64,000 nt of DNA. Origin: CAVRQM01 sp965246915 (GTDB lineage Bacteria > Pseudomonadota > Alphaproteobacteria > Acetobacterales > Acetobacteraceae). Every line of letters begins with the position of its first letter. The stretch's first letter is position 1. This document shows, one piece after another, positions 1 through 6,952 of this stretch. The notes beneath the pieces were generated by a model. That model saw only the letters and a list, made by a program, of their open reading frames with translations, was not told where the DNA came from and did no database searches. The stretch spans positions 1 through 64,000 of the forward strand of contig CBDFGB010000028.1 of the NCBI GenBank assembly GCA_965246915.1. The letters run 5' to 3'. The position numbers and the translations under genes were made by a program.

Positions 1-371
1 ACGAGCACCTCGGCCTCGCGCAACAGGCCGGCTCCGGCGCGCGCCATCATCGCGGCCAGGGGGGCCGCGTGATCGACCCGATCGGCGTATTTGAGGCCGA
101 GCACGATCCGCCGCGACGCCTCGTCGTATAGCAGCGCGCCGCGCGCTCGCGCCCAGCCTGGCGGGCGGACGGCGCAGCCCGCACAGATCAGGGCGGCACC
201 CTCGACGAGCGTCGCCTGCCCGGCATGGGCGAAGCCGTGGCCGCAGCGGTCGCAGCACGGATCGCCGAGGAAGGTCACGGCGCGGAAGCATCCGGCGCAC
301 AGCTTTCCGGGCGCGTCGACCGGGGCGTCGCAGGCCAGGCATTCGGGCGGCAGCACGAAATCCAGCAGCAT
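1..371 (-). CDS. comF: ComF family protein (3' end outside window)
   Basis: ComF-type protein linked in other bacteria to DNA uptake. The family has an N-terminal double zinc ribbon followed by a phosphoribosyltransferase-like domain. Visible here are the paired zinc-ribbon cysteines (PPECLACDAP, KLCAGC, DPCCDRCGHGF, ICAGCAV) and the start of the next domain (ALLYDEASRRIVLGLKYADR). The gene runs off the left edge, so the PRPP-binding loop is not seen. The ATG at 371 gives the usual MLLDxxLPPxC start; an in-frame GTG at 401 is possible. It is divergent from the methyltransferase at 443, a pairing I know from alphaproteobacterial genomes. Confidence 0.85.
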   Translation of the reverse strand, partial: MLLDFVLPPECLACDAPVDAPGKLCAGCFRAVTFLGDPCCDRCGHGFAHAGQATLVEGAALICAGCAVRPPGWARARGALLYDEASRRIVLGLKYADRVDHAAPLAAMMARAGAGLLREAEVL

Positions 372-442
372 CCGCGTGCCGCCCGAAACGATCGCCTTCA
401 CGGGCTCGACCCACCGGTTGCGCAAGCTGATAGGATAGGCCG

Positions 443-1315
443 ATGGATGCCGCAATGCACGTATTCGATCGCGCGGCGGTGCGCCGCCACCGCGATCGCG
501 CCGCGAACCGAGTCTGTGGGGTCGAGCCGGTGCTGCACGATGCCGCCCTGCGGCTGCTCGACCGGCTCGACGACGTGACCCGCCGGTTCGAGACGGCGCT
601 CGACATCGGCGGCCGCGGCGTCGTGGCCCCGTTGCTGCGGGCGCGCGGGATCGAGGTGGTCGGCAGCGATCTCTCCGCCGCGATGGCGGCTCGCGAGACC
701 TGTCCGGCGATCGCCGCCGACGAGGAGCTGCTGCCCTTCGCACCCGCCAGCTTCGACCTGATCGTCGCGAGCCTGTCGCTCCACTGGGTCGACGACCTGC
801 CCGGCTGCCTCATTCAGCTGCGCCAGGCGCTGCGGCCGGACGGGCTGCTGCTCGCGAGCCTGCCCATGCTCGGCACGCTCCGGGAGTTGCGCGCGGCGCT
901 GACCGAGGCGGAAGCCGCACTGCTCGGCGGCGCCTCGCCCCGGGTGTCGCCGTTCCCCGATATGCGCGACGCGGCCGGGCTGCTGCAGCGGGCGGGTTTC
1001 GCGCTGCCGGTCGCCGATGTCGAGGACATCACCTTTTTGTACGCCGACCCGCTGGCGCTGCTGCGGGACCTGCGCGCCGCCGGCGAGACCAACGCGGTCG
1101 CCGAGCGCAGCCGACGCACCCCGCCACGCGCCCTGTTCGCGCGCGCGCTGGCCGCCCTCCCGCGACAGGGCGAGCGGGTCGTGGCGACGCTGCGCATGGG
1201 CGTGCTGACCGGCTGGGCTCCGGCGCCGTCGCAGCCTCGGCCGCTGCGCCCCGGCAGCGCCCGCGCCTCGCTCGCCGATGCCTTGCTCGGGCGCGCCGCG
1301 CCGGGCATCACGTGA
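443..1315 (+). CDS. SAM-dependent methyltransferase, BioC/NDUFAF5-like
   Basis: Class I methyltransferase of 290 residues. Motif I is ALDIGGRG near residue 53, followed by the acidic ribose-binding SDLS about 20 residues on. The later LIVASLSLHWVDDLP and the LRPDGLLLASLPMLGTL strand are typical of the NDUFAF5/BioC-like branch of the methyltransferase 11 family. Mitochondrial NDUFAF5 works in complex I assembly, but the role of bacterial members is not settled, so I give no gene name. It is divergent from comF. The start is ATG 443 behind a purine-rich GGATAGG; an in-frame ATG at 455 (fifth codon) is an alternative. Confidence 0.85.
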   Translation: MDAAMHVFDRAAVRRHRDRAANRVCGVEPVLHDAALRLLDRLDDVTRRFETALDIGGRGVVAPLLRARGIEVVGSDLSAAMAARETCPAIAADEELLPFAPASFDLIVASLSLHWVDDLPGCLIQLRQALRPDGLLLASLPMLGTLRELRAALTEAEAALLGGASPRVSPFPDMRDAAGLLQRAGFALPVADVEDITFLYADPLALLRDLRAAGETNAVAERSRRTPPRALFARALAALPRQGERVVATLRMGVLTGWAPAPSQPRPLRPGSARASLADALLGRAAPGIT

Positions 1316-1350
1316 TCGGCGGACTGGGCCGCCGGTCGGGAGTGCGCGCG

Positions 1351-1506
1351 ATGCGGCTGGGTCTGTCTCTCGCCCTTCTACTGGCGGCTTTGCTGGCGGC
1401 TTCCGCCTGCACGCCCTATCAGGATCCGCCGCCGCAGCGTCCGGAGGTCTCGACCGTGCCGCCGCCGCCGATCACCGGGACGGTGGTCGTCCAGCCGCAG
1501 CCTTAG
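1351..1506 (+). CDS. small putative lipoprotein
   Basis: Predicted 51-residue protein with a basic N-terminus, a Leu/Ala-rich hydrophobic stretch and a lipobox-like ASAC, followed by a Pro-rich tail (PPPQRPEVS, VPPPPITG). This fits a lipid-anchored periplasmic peptide. I chose ATG 1351 because it puts the signal sequence at the N-terminus; the frame stays open upstream to 1312, inside the end of the methyltransferase gene. The 3' end overlaps the convergent lipoprotein gene by four bases. Function unknown. Confidence 0.6.
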   Translation: MRLGLSLALLLAALLAASACTPYQDPPPQRPEVSTVPPPPITGTVVVQPQP

Positions 1507-1964
1507 CGGAGGCAGCCCCGCACGATCGCCGAGCACTCGCGGTCCTGGCGCAGCAACGCGCCGTTCGGCCCGACATAGGTCACCGCCCGCACCACGCCCG
1601 CATCGAGCGTCACGTTGACGATGCAGCCCGACGGCGCGGCCGGCCCCTCGCTCACGCCGAGCGGTCCGACGCCCAGCCCTTGCCCGATCGGGTCGCCGTC
1701 AAGCGGCGTGTACTGGAACGTCGCGGCGGCGGGATCGCTCAGCGTCGGCGGCGCGGACCGGGTCGCGGTGGATGACGGGTAGGACCAGAGCGTCGTCGTG
1801 CCCCGGCTGCGCTGCACCGGGGGGTTGCCCATGCAGGCGGCGATCTGGGCGGCGGGGCGGCCGAGCATGAGGGCGCGGGCCTGCTCGATCGGCACCGGCG
1901 TTTGGGGTGCGGCGCAGCCGGCGATCCCCGTGACCGTCGCCATGACGAAACCGATCGCTCGCAT
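1503..1964 (-). CDS. putative lipoprotein with SmpA/OmlA-like features
   Basis: 153-residue protein starting with a signal sequence that ends in a lipobox (GIAGC at residues 13-17). The segment LMLGRPAAQIAACMGNPP followed by GTTTLWSYPSS resembles the SmpA/BamE-type pattern (a helix, a short GxP turn and a W-Y strand), but similarity is weak and I would not call it bamE. Two further cysteines near the C-terminus (RECSAIVRGC) could form a disulfide. It lies 11 bases downstream of pdxY on the same strand and may be co-transcribed. Confidence 0.6.
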   Translation of the reverse strand: MRAIGFVMATVTGIAGCAAPQTPVPIEQARALMLGRPAAQIAACMGNPPVQRSRGTTTLWSYPSSTATRSAPPTLSDPAAATFQYTPLDGDPIGQGLGVGPLGVSEGPAAPSGCIVNVTLDAGVVRAVTYVGPNGALLRQDRECSAIVRGCLR

Positions 1965-1975
1965 TCTCGATCCCC

Positions 1976-2821
1976 TCAGCAGGCCGTCGCATCGAACCAG
2001 CGGCTTGGCCGCACGAACTCGTCCTGGGCAGCGACCGTCAAAAGCTCCGCGGACCCGGCCTCGGCGGTCCGCCGCAGCAGCCCGTGGACGGCCGAGCCCG
2101 CCGCCTCCATGGCCGCCGACGCTCCCGCGCCGCCCAGTATATGGAACAGGAAGAGCGCCGCGGTGACGTCGCCGGACCCGCTGAAGAAAGCATGCAGCAG
2201 CGGCGTGCGCAGCAGCGAGAAACCCGTCGCGTCGCCGACCAGCATGTCGAGCGAATCGTCCGGCGTCTCCTCGGTGCGCAGGCTGGTGACCAGCACGGTG
2301 CGCGGCCCCCGCGCCCGCAATGCGCTCACCGCCTCGCGCGCCTCGGCCAGGGTGCCGCAGGCGCGGCCGGTCAGGTGCTCCAGCTCGAAATGGTTGGGCG
2401 TGGCGATGTCGGCCAACGCGAGGGCCTCGTCGCGCAGAAACTCCGGGATGCCGGGCCGGACATAGACCGCGCCCGCGTCGCCGATCACCGGATCGCAGCA
2501 ATACAGCGCGCGCGGATTGGCGCGCTTCACCCGCGCCACGGCCTCGAGCACCGCCGAGCCGATGCCCGCGTCGCCGATATAGCCGGACAGCACCGCGTCG
2601 CAGGAGGCGAGCACGCCGCGCTCAGCGATGCCCTCGACCAGGGCCGAGATTTGCTCGCCGGTGAAGACGTGCCCGCGGAACGCGCCATAGCCGAGGTGGT
2701 TGGAGAATTGCACGGTGTGGATCGCCCAGACCTCGGCGCCGAGGCGTTGCAGCGGAAAGGCGGCCGACGCGTTGCCGACATGGCCGAACGCCACCCAGGA
2801 CTGGATCGACAGGATGTTCAC
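1976..2821 (-). CDS. pdxY: pyridoxal kinase PdxY
   Basis: Pyridoxal/pyridoxine kinase of the ribokinase superfamily, phosphorylating B6 vitamers with ATP in the salvage pathway. At 281 residues it is full length. Diagnostic parts are the N-terminal ILSIQSWVAFGHVGN substrate segment, CDPVIGD in the middle, TPNHFELEHLTG, and the C-terminal GSGDVTAALF, which carries the catalytic Asp and anion-hole glycines. The start is a GTG at 2821 whose last three bases with the next A form the TGA of the upstream SDR (GTGA overlap), so the two are translationally coupled. Confidence 0.93.
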   Translation of the reverse strand: MNILSIQSWVAFGHVGNASAAFPLQRLGAEVWAIHTVQFSNHLGYGAFRGHVFTGEQISALVEGIAERGVLASCDAVLSGYIGDAGIGSAVLEAVARVKRANPRALYCCDPVIGDAGAVYVRPGIPEFLRDEALALADIATPNHFELEHLTGRACGTLAEAREAVSALRARGPRTVLVTSLRTEETPDDSLDMLVGDATGFSLLRTPLLHAFFSGSGDVTAALFLFHILGGAGASAAMEAAGSAVHGLLRRTAEAGSAELLTVAAQDEFVRPSRWFDATAC

Positions 2822-3561
2822 GCGCTGCGCCCGCCATCGACCGGCAGCAGCACGCCGGTGAGGAAGTCCGAGGCATCCTCGGCGAGGAAGACGCAGGCGT
2901 GGGCAATGTCCTCCGGCCGGCTCATCCGCCCGAGCGGAATGGTGGCCATGAAGCGGGCCAAAGTCTCGGGAGTCGCCGGCCCGCCGATGAACGCCTCGGT
3001 CAGCCCGGTGGCTCCGAGCACCGGACAGATCGCGTTGACGCGGATGCGGTCGGGCGCCAGTTCGAGCGCCATGCTCAGGGTGATCGTGTTCACCGCCCCC
3101 TTTGTGCCGTTGTACCAGACGAGGCCGGGGCGGGGCCGCAGACCGGCGGTGGAGCCGATGTTGACGATCGCTCCGCCGCCCTGCGCACGCATCATCGGAA
3201 CGAAAGCGCGGGCGGTGTGGAACAGCGACTTTACGTTGACCGCATAGACCCGGTCGAAACTCGCCTCGTCCACGTCGAGCAACGACTGGTTGCGGTGGGT
3301 GGTGCCCGCGTTGTTCACGAGGATGTCGATCCGGCCATGCGCGGCCAGCACCGAGTCGGCCAAGGCGCGGACGGACGCCGCGTCGGCGACGTCGCAGGCC
3401 ACCGCGAGGCCGCCGATACGGCCAGCCATAGTGCTGGCCGCGGCCGCGTCGATGTCGGCGACGACGACGCGCGCGCCCTCCGCGGCGAAGCGGGCCGCGA
3501 TGCCCGCGCCGAATCCGCCGCCCGCGCCGGTCAGGACGGCGACCTTGTCGCGCAGCCGCAT
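2818..3561 (-). CDS. SDR family oxidoreductase
   Basis: Classical short-chain dehydrogenase/reductase of 247 residues. Visible are the cofactor motif TGAGGGFGAG near residue 11, VVVADID (an Asp at the end of beta-2, favouring NAD over NADP), NNAG near residue 87, the catalytic Ser in NIGSTAG, the YNGTK catalytic pair, and a C-terminal LTGVLLPVDGG typical of 3-oxoacyl-ACP-reductase-like members. The substrate cannot be told. Its stop overlaps the pdxY GTG start; the two form a short operon. Confidence 0.85.
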   Translation of the reverse strand: MRLRDKVAVLTGAGGGFGAGIAARFAAEGARVVVADIDAAAASTMAGRIGGLAVACDVADAASVRALADSVLAAHGRIDILVNNAGTTHRNQSLLDVDEASFDRVYAVNVKSLFHTARAFVPMMRAQGGGAIVNIGSTAGLRPRPGLVWYNGTKGAVNTITLSMALELAPDRIRVNAICPVLGATGLTEAFIGGPATPETLARFMATIPLGRMSRPEDIAHACVFLAEDASDFLTGVLLPVDGGRSA

Positions 3562-3752
3562 GCGGTGTCCCCTGTTCGAAAACCCGCCCGAGCATTGCCA
3601 TGCCGCCGGTTGTCAGCGCAAACCACCCCGGCGGATTCCGCATGTCGAAATGACGCCGAACGTGAAACAGGTCACAACGCCCCCGCAACGGGACCGCTAC
3701 ATCACGGTGGCGAGCACGGGATGGTCCCGGCCGCTTCACGGAGTATCACGTC

Positions 3753-3941
3753 ATGCGTCACATCATTCTCGCCGCGGCGATCGCCTTCGCCGCGCTGGGC
3801 GCCTCGCTGGCGATGGCCGACGAGTTCGCCGGCCAGAACGAGCAGGCGGCCACCGCGGCTGCGGTCGACCGGCAGGCCACCGACTCGGGCTTCGCCGATC
3901 CGACAGCGCCCAGCAGCCTGCGCAGTCACGGCCGTCCATAA
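3753..3941 (+). CDS. small exported protein of unknown function
   Basis: 62-residue protein: MRHIILAAAIAF-type signal peptide with a likely cleavage after SLAMA, then a short polar Ala/Gln/Asp-rich tail with no recognised domain. An ACGGAG ribosome-binding site sits just upstream of the ATG. A strong hairpin follows the stop (3968-3990). Small size leaves some doubt, but signal peptide, RBS and hairpin agree. Confidence 0.5.
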   Translation: MRHIILAAAIAFAALGASLAMADEFAGQNEQAATAAAVDRQATDSGFADPTAPSSLRSHGRP

Positions 3942-3967
3942 GCGCCCGTGACCGCGCCGATCGTGTC

Positions 3968-3990
3968 GGGGACGGCCTCGCGCCGTCCCC
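3968..3990 (+). terminator. hairpin after the small exported protein gene
   Basis: Perfect 9-bp stem GGGGACGGC / GCCGTCCCC with a five-base loop. There is no U-tract, so it is either a GC-rich terminator or a 3'-end stabiliser. Confidence 0.5.
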
Positions 3991-4000
3991 GCTCGCGGCG

Positions 4001-4028
4001 TTGCTTCCGGGGCGCGCCGCCGCTATAC
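4001..4028 (+). promoter_or_regulatory. probable sigma-70 promoter of rpmE
   Basis: TTGCTT at 4001 and CTATAC at 4023 are separated by 16 bases and lie 57 bases before the rpmE start. The CTATAC box matches the -10 form seen upstream of dksA in this window. Confidence 0.45.
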
Positions 4029-4084
4029 GCCCGCGCTCGCCCTGCCGGTCGGGATCGTCGGGGTCAGCACAGGATCAGGCCGCC

Positions 4085-4312
4085 ATGAAACAGGGCATCC
4101 ACCCGGAATACCACGACATAACCGTCATCATGACCGACGGGACCACGTACAAGACGCGGTCCTGCATGGGCAGGGCGGGCGACACGATCCGCCTGGACAT
4201 CGACCCGAAATCGCATCCCGCCTGGACCGGCGTGCAACGGATCATGGACACCGGCGGTCAGGTCGCAAAGTTCAACAAGAAATTCGCGGGGCTCGGCGTC
4301 AAAAAAACCTGA
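4085..4312 (+). CDS. rpmE: 50S ribosomal protein L31
   Basis: 75-residue ribosomal protein bL31, which bridges the subunits. Recognised by MKQGIHPEYHDITVIMTDG, TYKTRSCMG, LDIDPKSHPAWTG and FNKKFAGLG. The usual metal-binding CxxC pairs of the zinc-binding form are missing; only the single Cys in RSCMG remains, so this is the zinc-independent (C-minus) type common in alphaproteobacteria. It is a single gene with its own promoter. Confidence 0.95.
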   Translation: MKQGIHPEYHDITVIMTDGTTYKTRSCMGRAGDTIRLDIDPKSHPAWTGVQRIMDTGGQVAKFNKKFAGLGVKKT

Positions 4313-4332
4313 TCGATCTGGATCGCGGCGCC

Positions 4333-4360
4333 CTTGAACCACGGCGCCGCGCCGCCCAAT
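4333..4360 (+). promoter_or_regulatory. putative RpoH (sigma-32) promoter of hsp20
   Basis: CTTGAA at 4333-4338 and CCCAAT at 4355-4360, 16 bases apart, match the heat-shock sigma-32 pattern (CTTGAA, 11-16 bases, CCCNAT). The predicted transcript would start near 4367, leaving a 5' leader of about 95 bases before hsp20. Confidence 0.6.
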
Positions 4361-4389
4361 TCCTGCACTGTTCGGAACGCCATAACGGG

Positions 4390-4461
4390 TTTCGAAGCTT
4401 TCGCGGGCCAGCCCAGATTGTTGGGGGGTCCCAATCAACCTTGCTCTTGCAGGAGGTTTAT
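4390..4461 (+). ncRNA. ROSE-like RNA thermometer in the hsp20 5' leader
   Basis: ROSE elements repress small heat-shock genes by pairing the Shine-Dalgarno with a conserved U(U/C)GCU. Here UUGCU lies at 4441-4445 and AGGAGG at 4451-4456, six bases before the ATG; CCUU opposite AGG plus a G-G opposition gives the expected imperfect hairpin. Two small hairpins precede it: CGAA/TTCG at 4393-4403, and GATT/GGG pairing with CCC/AATC at 4416-4436. Multi-hairpin layout, motif and gene family all agree. The fold was judged by eye only. Confidence 0.7.
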
Positions 4462-4941
4462 ATGAACGCTTTCAACGTCAATCCGCTGTTCCGTACCGCC
4501 ATCGGCTTCGACCGTCTGGCGCGTCTCGTGGACGCGGCCGCCGCCTCGGCGGAGGTAACCTACCCCCCGTACAATATCGAGAAGACCGGCGATGACAGCT
4601 ATCGCCTGACAATGGCGGTGGCCGGGTTCGGTCCCGACGACATCGAGATGGTCGCCAAAGAGAACACCCTGGTCATTTCGGGGCGCGTCGGTGGCGAGGA
4701 GCCGAAGACCGAGGTGCTCTATCGCGGCATCGCCGGCCGCGCGTTCGAACGCAAGTTCACGCTTGCCGACCACATCGTGGTCGAGGGTGCCGATCTGACC
4801 AACGGGCTTCTCCATGTCTCGCTGAAGCGGGTTGTGCCGGAAGCCCTGAAGCCACGTCGCATCGCCGTCAACGGCGCGTCGCCTCGGATCGTGTCGGAGT
4901 CAGCGAATGACGCCCAATCGGCCGTGGCGCAGGCAGCGTAA
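4462..4941 (+). CDS. Hsp20/IbpA-type small heat-shock protein
   Basis: Holdase chaperone of 159 residues. The alpha-crystallin domain is seen from YPPYNIEKTGDDSYRLTMAVAGF through the strands ENTLVISGRVGGEE and RGIAGRAFERKFTLADHI to GLLHVSLKRVVPEALKPRRI. The N-terminus (MNAFNVNPLFRTAIGFDRL) is that of class A (IbpA/HspA-like) rhizobial small Hsps. ATG 4462 has an ideal AGGAGG. Control appears double: an RpoH-type promoter and a ROSE-like leader. It is monocistronic, ending before a strong hairpin. Confidence 0.93.
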   Translation: MNAFNVNPLFRTAIGFDRLARLVDAAAASAEVTYPPYNIEKTGDDSYRLTMAVAGFGPDDIEMVAKENTLVISGRVGGEEPKTEVLYRGIAGRAFERKFTLADHIVVEGADLTNGLLHVSLKRVVPEALKPRRIAVNGASPRIVSESANDAQSAVAQAA

Positions 4942-4969
4942 CTTACGCACGAACCCGGGCTTATGACGA

Positions 4970-4999
4970 CGGCGGGGCGGGAGCGATCCGGCCCCGCCG
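4970..4999. terminator. bidirectional hairpin between hsp20 and the DUF1192 gene
   Basis: Perfect 9-bp stem CGGCGGGGC / GCCCCGCCG with a 12-base loop between two convergent genes. There is no clear U-tract on the plus side. Confidence 0.55.
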
Positions 5000-5008
5000 C
5001 AGCCTTGT

Positions 5009-5209
5009 CTACGAGGGCTCGCCGGGCAGCCTAAAGAATGCCTCGGCCGCCTGGCGATGCCCCGTCTTCCTGCCGATCGCGGCTTCGGCCCGTTCGATCT
5101 CGGCGCGCAGCTCCCTCACGTAGTCTTGCAGCTCGTCGACGTCCCACGTGCCCAATGCGTGAGCGACCACTCTGGGTCGATGGGGCCGCGGCCCCTCATC
5201 ATCCATCAT
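5009..5209 (-). CDS. DUF1192 family protein
   Basis: 66-residue alphaproteobacterial protein. The family signature is a central helix (LGTWDVDELQDYVRELRAEI) followed by Glu/Ala-rich coiled coil and a C-terminal AAEAFFRLP. Function unknown. The start is the first of two adjacent ATG codons (5209; the other is 5206). It is divergent from the TrcR-like gene at 5327. Confidence 0.8.
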   Translation of the reverse strand: MMDDEGPRPHRPRVVAHALGTWDVDELQDYVRELRAEIERAEAAIGRKTGHRQAAEAFFRLPGEPS

Positions 5210-5326
5210 GGCTGCCCCACGTCCTTGCTCATGCGAGCGATCTTGACCCCGCCGGAGAGCGTGGTCCATATCCGAGCATTCGCCGCGCCGCCCCATGCGG
5301 GGCAGGCTGCCGCCACGAGGTTCCAC

Positions 5327-5911
5327 ATGACATTGCCCCTGATGCCCAAGGCTACGGCCGTATGGCTGATCGACAAGACCGCGCTGACCTTCGCGCAGAT
5401 CGCCGATTTTTGTGGCATGCACCCGCTCGAGGTCCAGGCCATCGCCGATGGCGAGGTGGCGCAGGGGATCGTCGGCTACGATCCGGTCGCCAACGGCCAA
5501 GTGACGGCGCAAGAAATCGCGCGGTGCGAAGCGGACCCCGATCTGCGTCTGAAGCTTATGACCTCGGGTATACAGCTTCCGAAGCGGTCCAAGGGCGGCC
5601 GCTACACACCCATCTCGAAGCGCAACGACATCCCGGATGGAGTTGCATTCCTGCTGCGGAACTTCCCGCAGCTTAGCGACGCGCAGGTCGGCAAGCTCAT
5701 GGGCACGACGAAGGAGACGATCCACAAGGTGCGCGACCGCAGCCACTGGAACTCCGCGAACATCAAGCCGCGCGACCCGGTGATCCTCGGACTTTGCAGC
5801 CAGACGGACCTGAACGCGATGGTCGGTCAGGCAAACGACCGGCTGGCGCGAGAGGGGCAGGCCGTGCCGCCCCCGCCCCCGCCGCTCGCCGAGGCGAGCG
5901 AGCAGTTCTAG
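5327..5911 (+). CDS. trcR: DUF1013 family, cell-cycle regulator TrcR-like
   Basis: 194-residue alphaproteobacteria-specific protein. Recognised by PLMPKATAVWLIDKTALTF, FCGMHPLEVQAIADG, IVGYDPVANGQ, LPKRSKGGRYTPISKR and the C-terminal HTH-like MGTTKETIHKVRDRSHWN ahead of KPRDPVILGLCSQ. Both ends look like helix-turn-helix units. Known from Caulobacter and rhizobia as a transcriptional regulator tied to the cell cycle. ATG 5327 is preferred; ATG 5342 is possible. Its stop overlaps the convergent DUF465 gene. The proline run (PPPPPP) near the C-terminus is unusual. Confidence 0.85.
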   Translation: MTLPLMPKATAVWLIDKTALTFAQIADFCGMHPLEVQAIADGEVAQGIVGYDPVANGQVTAQEIARCEADPDLRLKLMTSGIQLPKRSKGGRYTPISKRNDIPDGVAFLLRNFPQLSDAQVGKLMGTTKETIHKVRDRSHWNSANIKPRDPVILGLCSQTDLNAMVGQANDRLAREGQAVPPPPPPLAEASEQF

Positions 5912-6078
5912 GCGCGGTCGCGGAACCGCTCGAGTTCCTCCTTCAGGCGCAATTTCTCGAGCTTCAATCGGATGAGCGTGTCCGAATCCGGCATGGGGCG
6001 ACGATCCTCGTCGGAAATCCGATCCTCCAGGCTGGCATGGCGGGACTGCAGGCTATCGATCCGGGATTGCACGCTCAT
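5908..6078 (-). CDS. DUF465 (YdcH-like) small protein
   Basis: 56-residue helical protein: QSRIDSLQSRHASLEDRISDE then DTLIRLKLEKLRLKEELERF, the DUF465 pattern of two antiparallel helices. ATG 6078 follows AGGAGGATTC. It shares four bases at its 3' end with trcR. A second DUF465 gene lies divergently at 6249. Confidence 0.8.
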   Translation of the reverse strand: MSVQSRIDSLQSRHASLEDRISDEDRRPMPDSDTLIRLKLEKLRLKEELERFRDRA

Positions 6079-6248
6079 GAATCCTCCTGTTCGAGTGACC
6101 TCGGCGCCATCGGATGCTCGATCGACGGACCGCGCGCCGTGGCTGCTCGAGCGTAACGCCACTGTCACCGTCGAGGCTATCTCAATCGCCCGGCGGTGCC
6201 GCTCATACTGTCCTTCGCCTGTGCCGGTTGTGTGTTAAACCGCACGAC

Positions 6249-6452
6249 ATGTTGACGGATCGTGACTCCCTCCTTCGCAAGCTGCACGAGTTGCGGAGCG
6301 AGCACCGTGACCTCGACACGGTCATTGCCCGACTGACCGATCATGCGCCAGTCGACCAGTTGCAGATCGTCCGACTCAAGAAGCGCAAGCTGCTGCTCAA
6401 GGACGAGATTTCGTGGCTCGAGTCGCATTTGATCCCTGACAGCATCGCATGA
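6249..6452 (+). CDS. DUF465 (YdcH-like) small protein
   Basis: 67-residue helical hairpin protein (SLLRKLHELRSEHRDLDTVIARL, then LQIVRLKKRKLLLKDEISWLE). Its stop overlaps the purE start by four bases (ATGA), a DUF465-purE-purK order common in alphaproteobacteria. Function unknown. Paralogue of the 5908-6078 gene. Confidence 0.82.
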   Translation: MLTDRDSLLRKLHELRSEHRDLDTVIARLTDHAPVDQLQIVRLKKRKLLLKDEISWLESHLIPDSIA

Positions 6453-6952
6453 GCGCGGACGCCAGCGCGCAAGTCGGCGTGATCATGGGCAGCCAGTCGG
6501 ACTGGGCCACCATGCGGCACGCCGCGACGATGCTGGAGGGACTGGAGGTGGCGCACGAGGTGCGGATCATCTCCGCCCACCGCACGCCCGACCGGCTGCG
6601 CGACTACGCGACCACCGCCCGCGCGCGTGGCTTGTCGGTCATCATCGCCGGCGCCGGCGGGGCCGCGCACCTGCCCGGAATGTGCGCCGCCTGGACCTCG
6701 CTGCCGGTGCTGGGCGTGCCGGTCGAAAGCCAGTCGATGCGCGGCATGGATTCGCTGCTGTCGATCGTGCAGATGCCGGCAGGCATCCCGGTCGGCACGC
6801 TGGCGATCGGCCGCGCCGGCGCGATCAACGCCGCGTTGCTCGCCGCCTCCATCCTGGCCGGCTCGGACGAGGCGCTGGCGGGACGGCTCGAGTTGCATCG
6901 CGCGGCGCAGACGGAGTCGGTGGCGCGGGAGCCGGCCGACAGCGAGGCGTGA
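6449..6952 (+). CDS. purE: N5-carboxyaminoimidazole ribonucleotide mutase PurE
   Basis: Class I PurE of 167 residues, converting N5-CAIR to CAIR in purine synthesis. Visible are GVIMGSQSDWATM near residue 10, the catalytic His in SAHRTPDRL, IIAGAGGAAHLPGM, PVLGVPVESQSMRGMDSLLSIVQMPAGIPV, and a C-terminal ATP-independent octamer-type tail. Overlaps the upstream DUF465 gene (ATGA). Its TGA shares bases with the purK ATG (TGATG). Confidence 0.96.
   Translation: MSADASAQVGVIMGSQSDWATMRHAATMLEGLEVAHEVRIISAHRTPDRLRDYATTARARGLSVIIAGAGGAAHLPGMCAAWTSLPVLGVPVESQSMRGMDSLLSIVQMPAGIPVGTLAIGRAGAINAALLAASILAGSDEALAGRLELHRAAQTESVAREPADSEA

Noticed and set aside
1976..3739. A 587-codon minus frame covering pdxY and the SDR
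   Set aside because: Its upper part is only a shadow of the SDR in another frame. The real protein is the PdxY portion, starting at GTG 2821.
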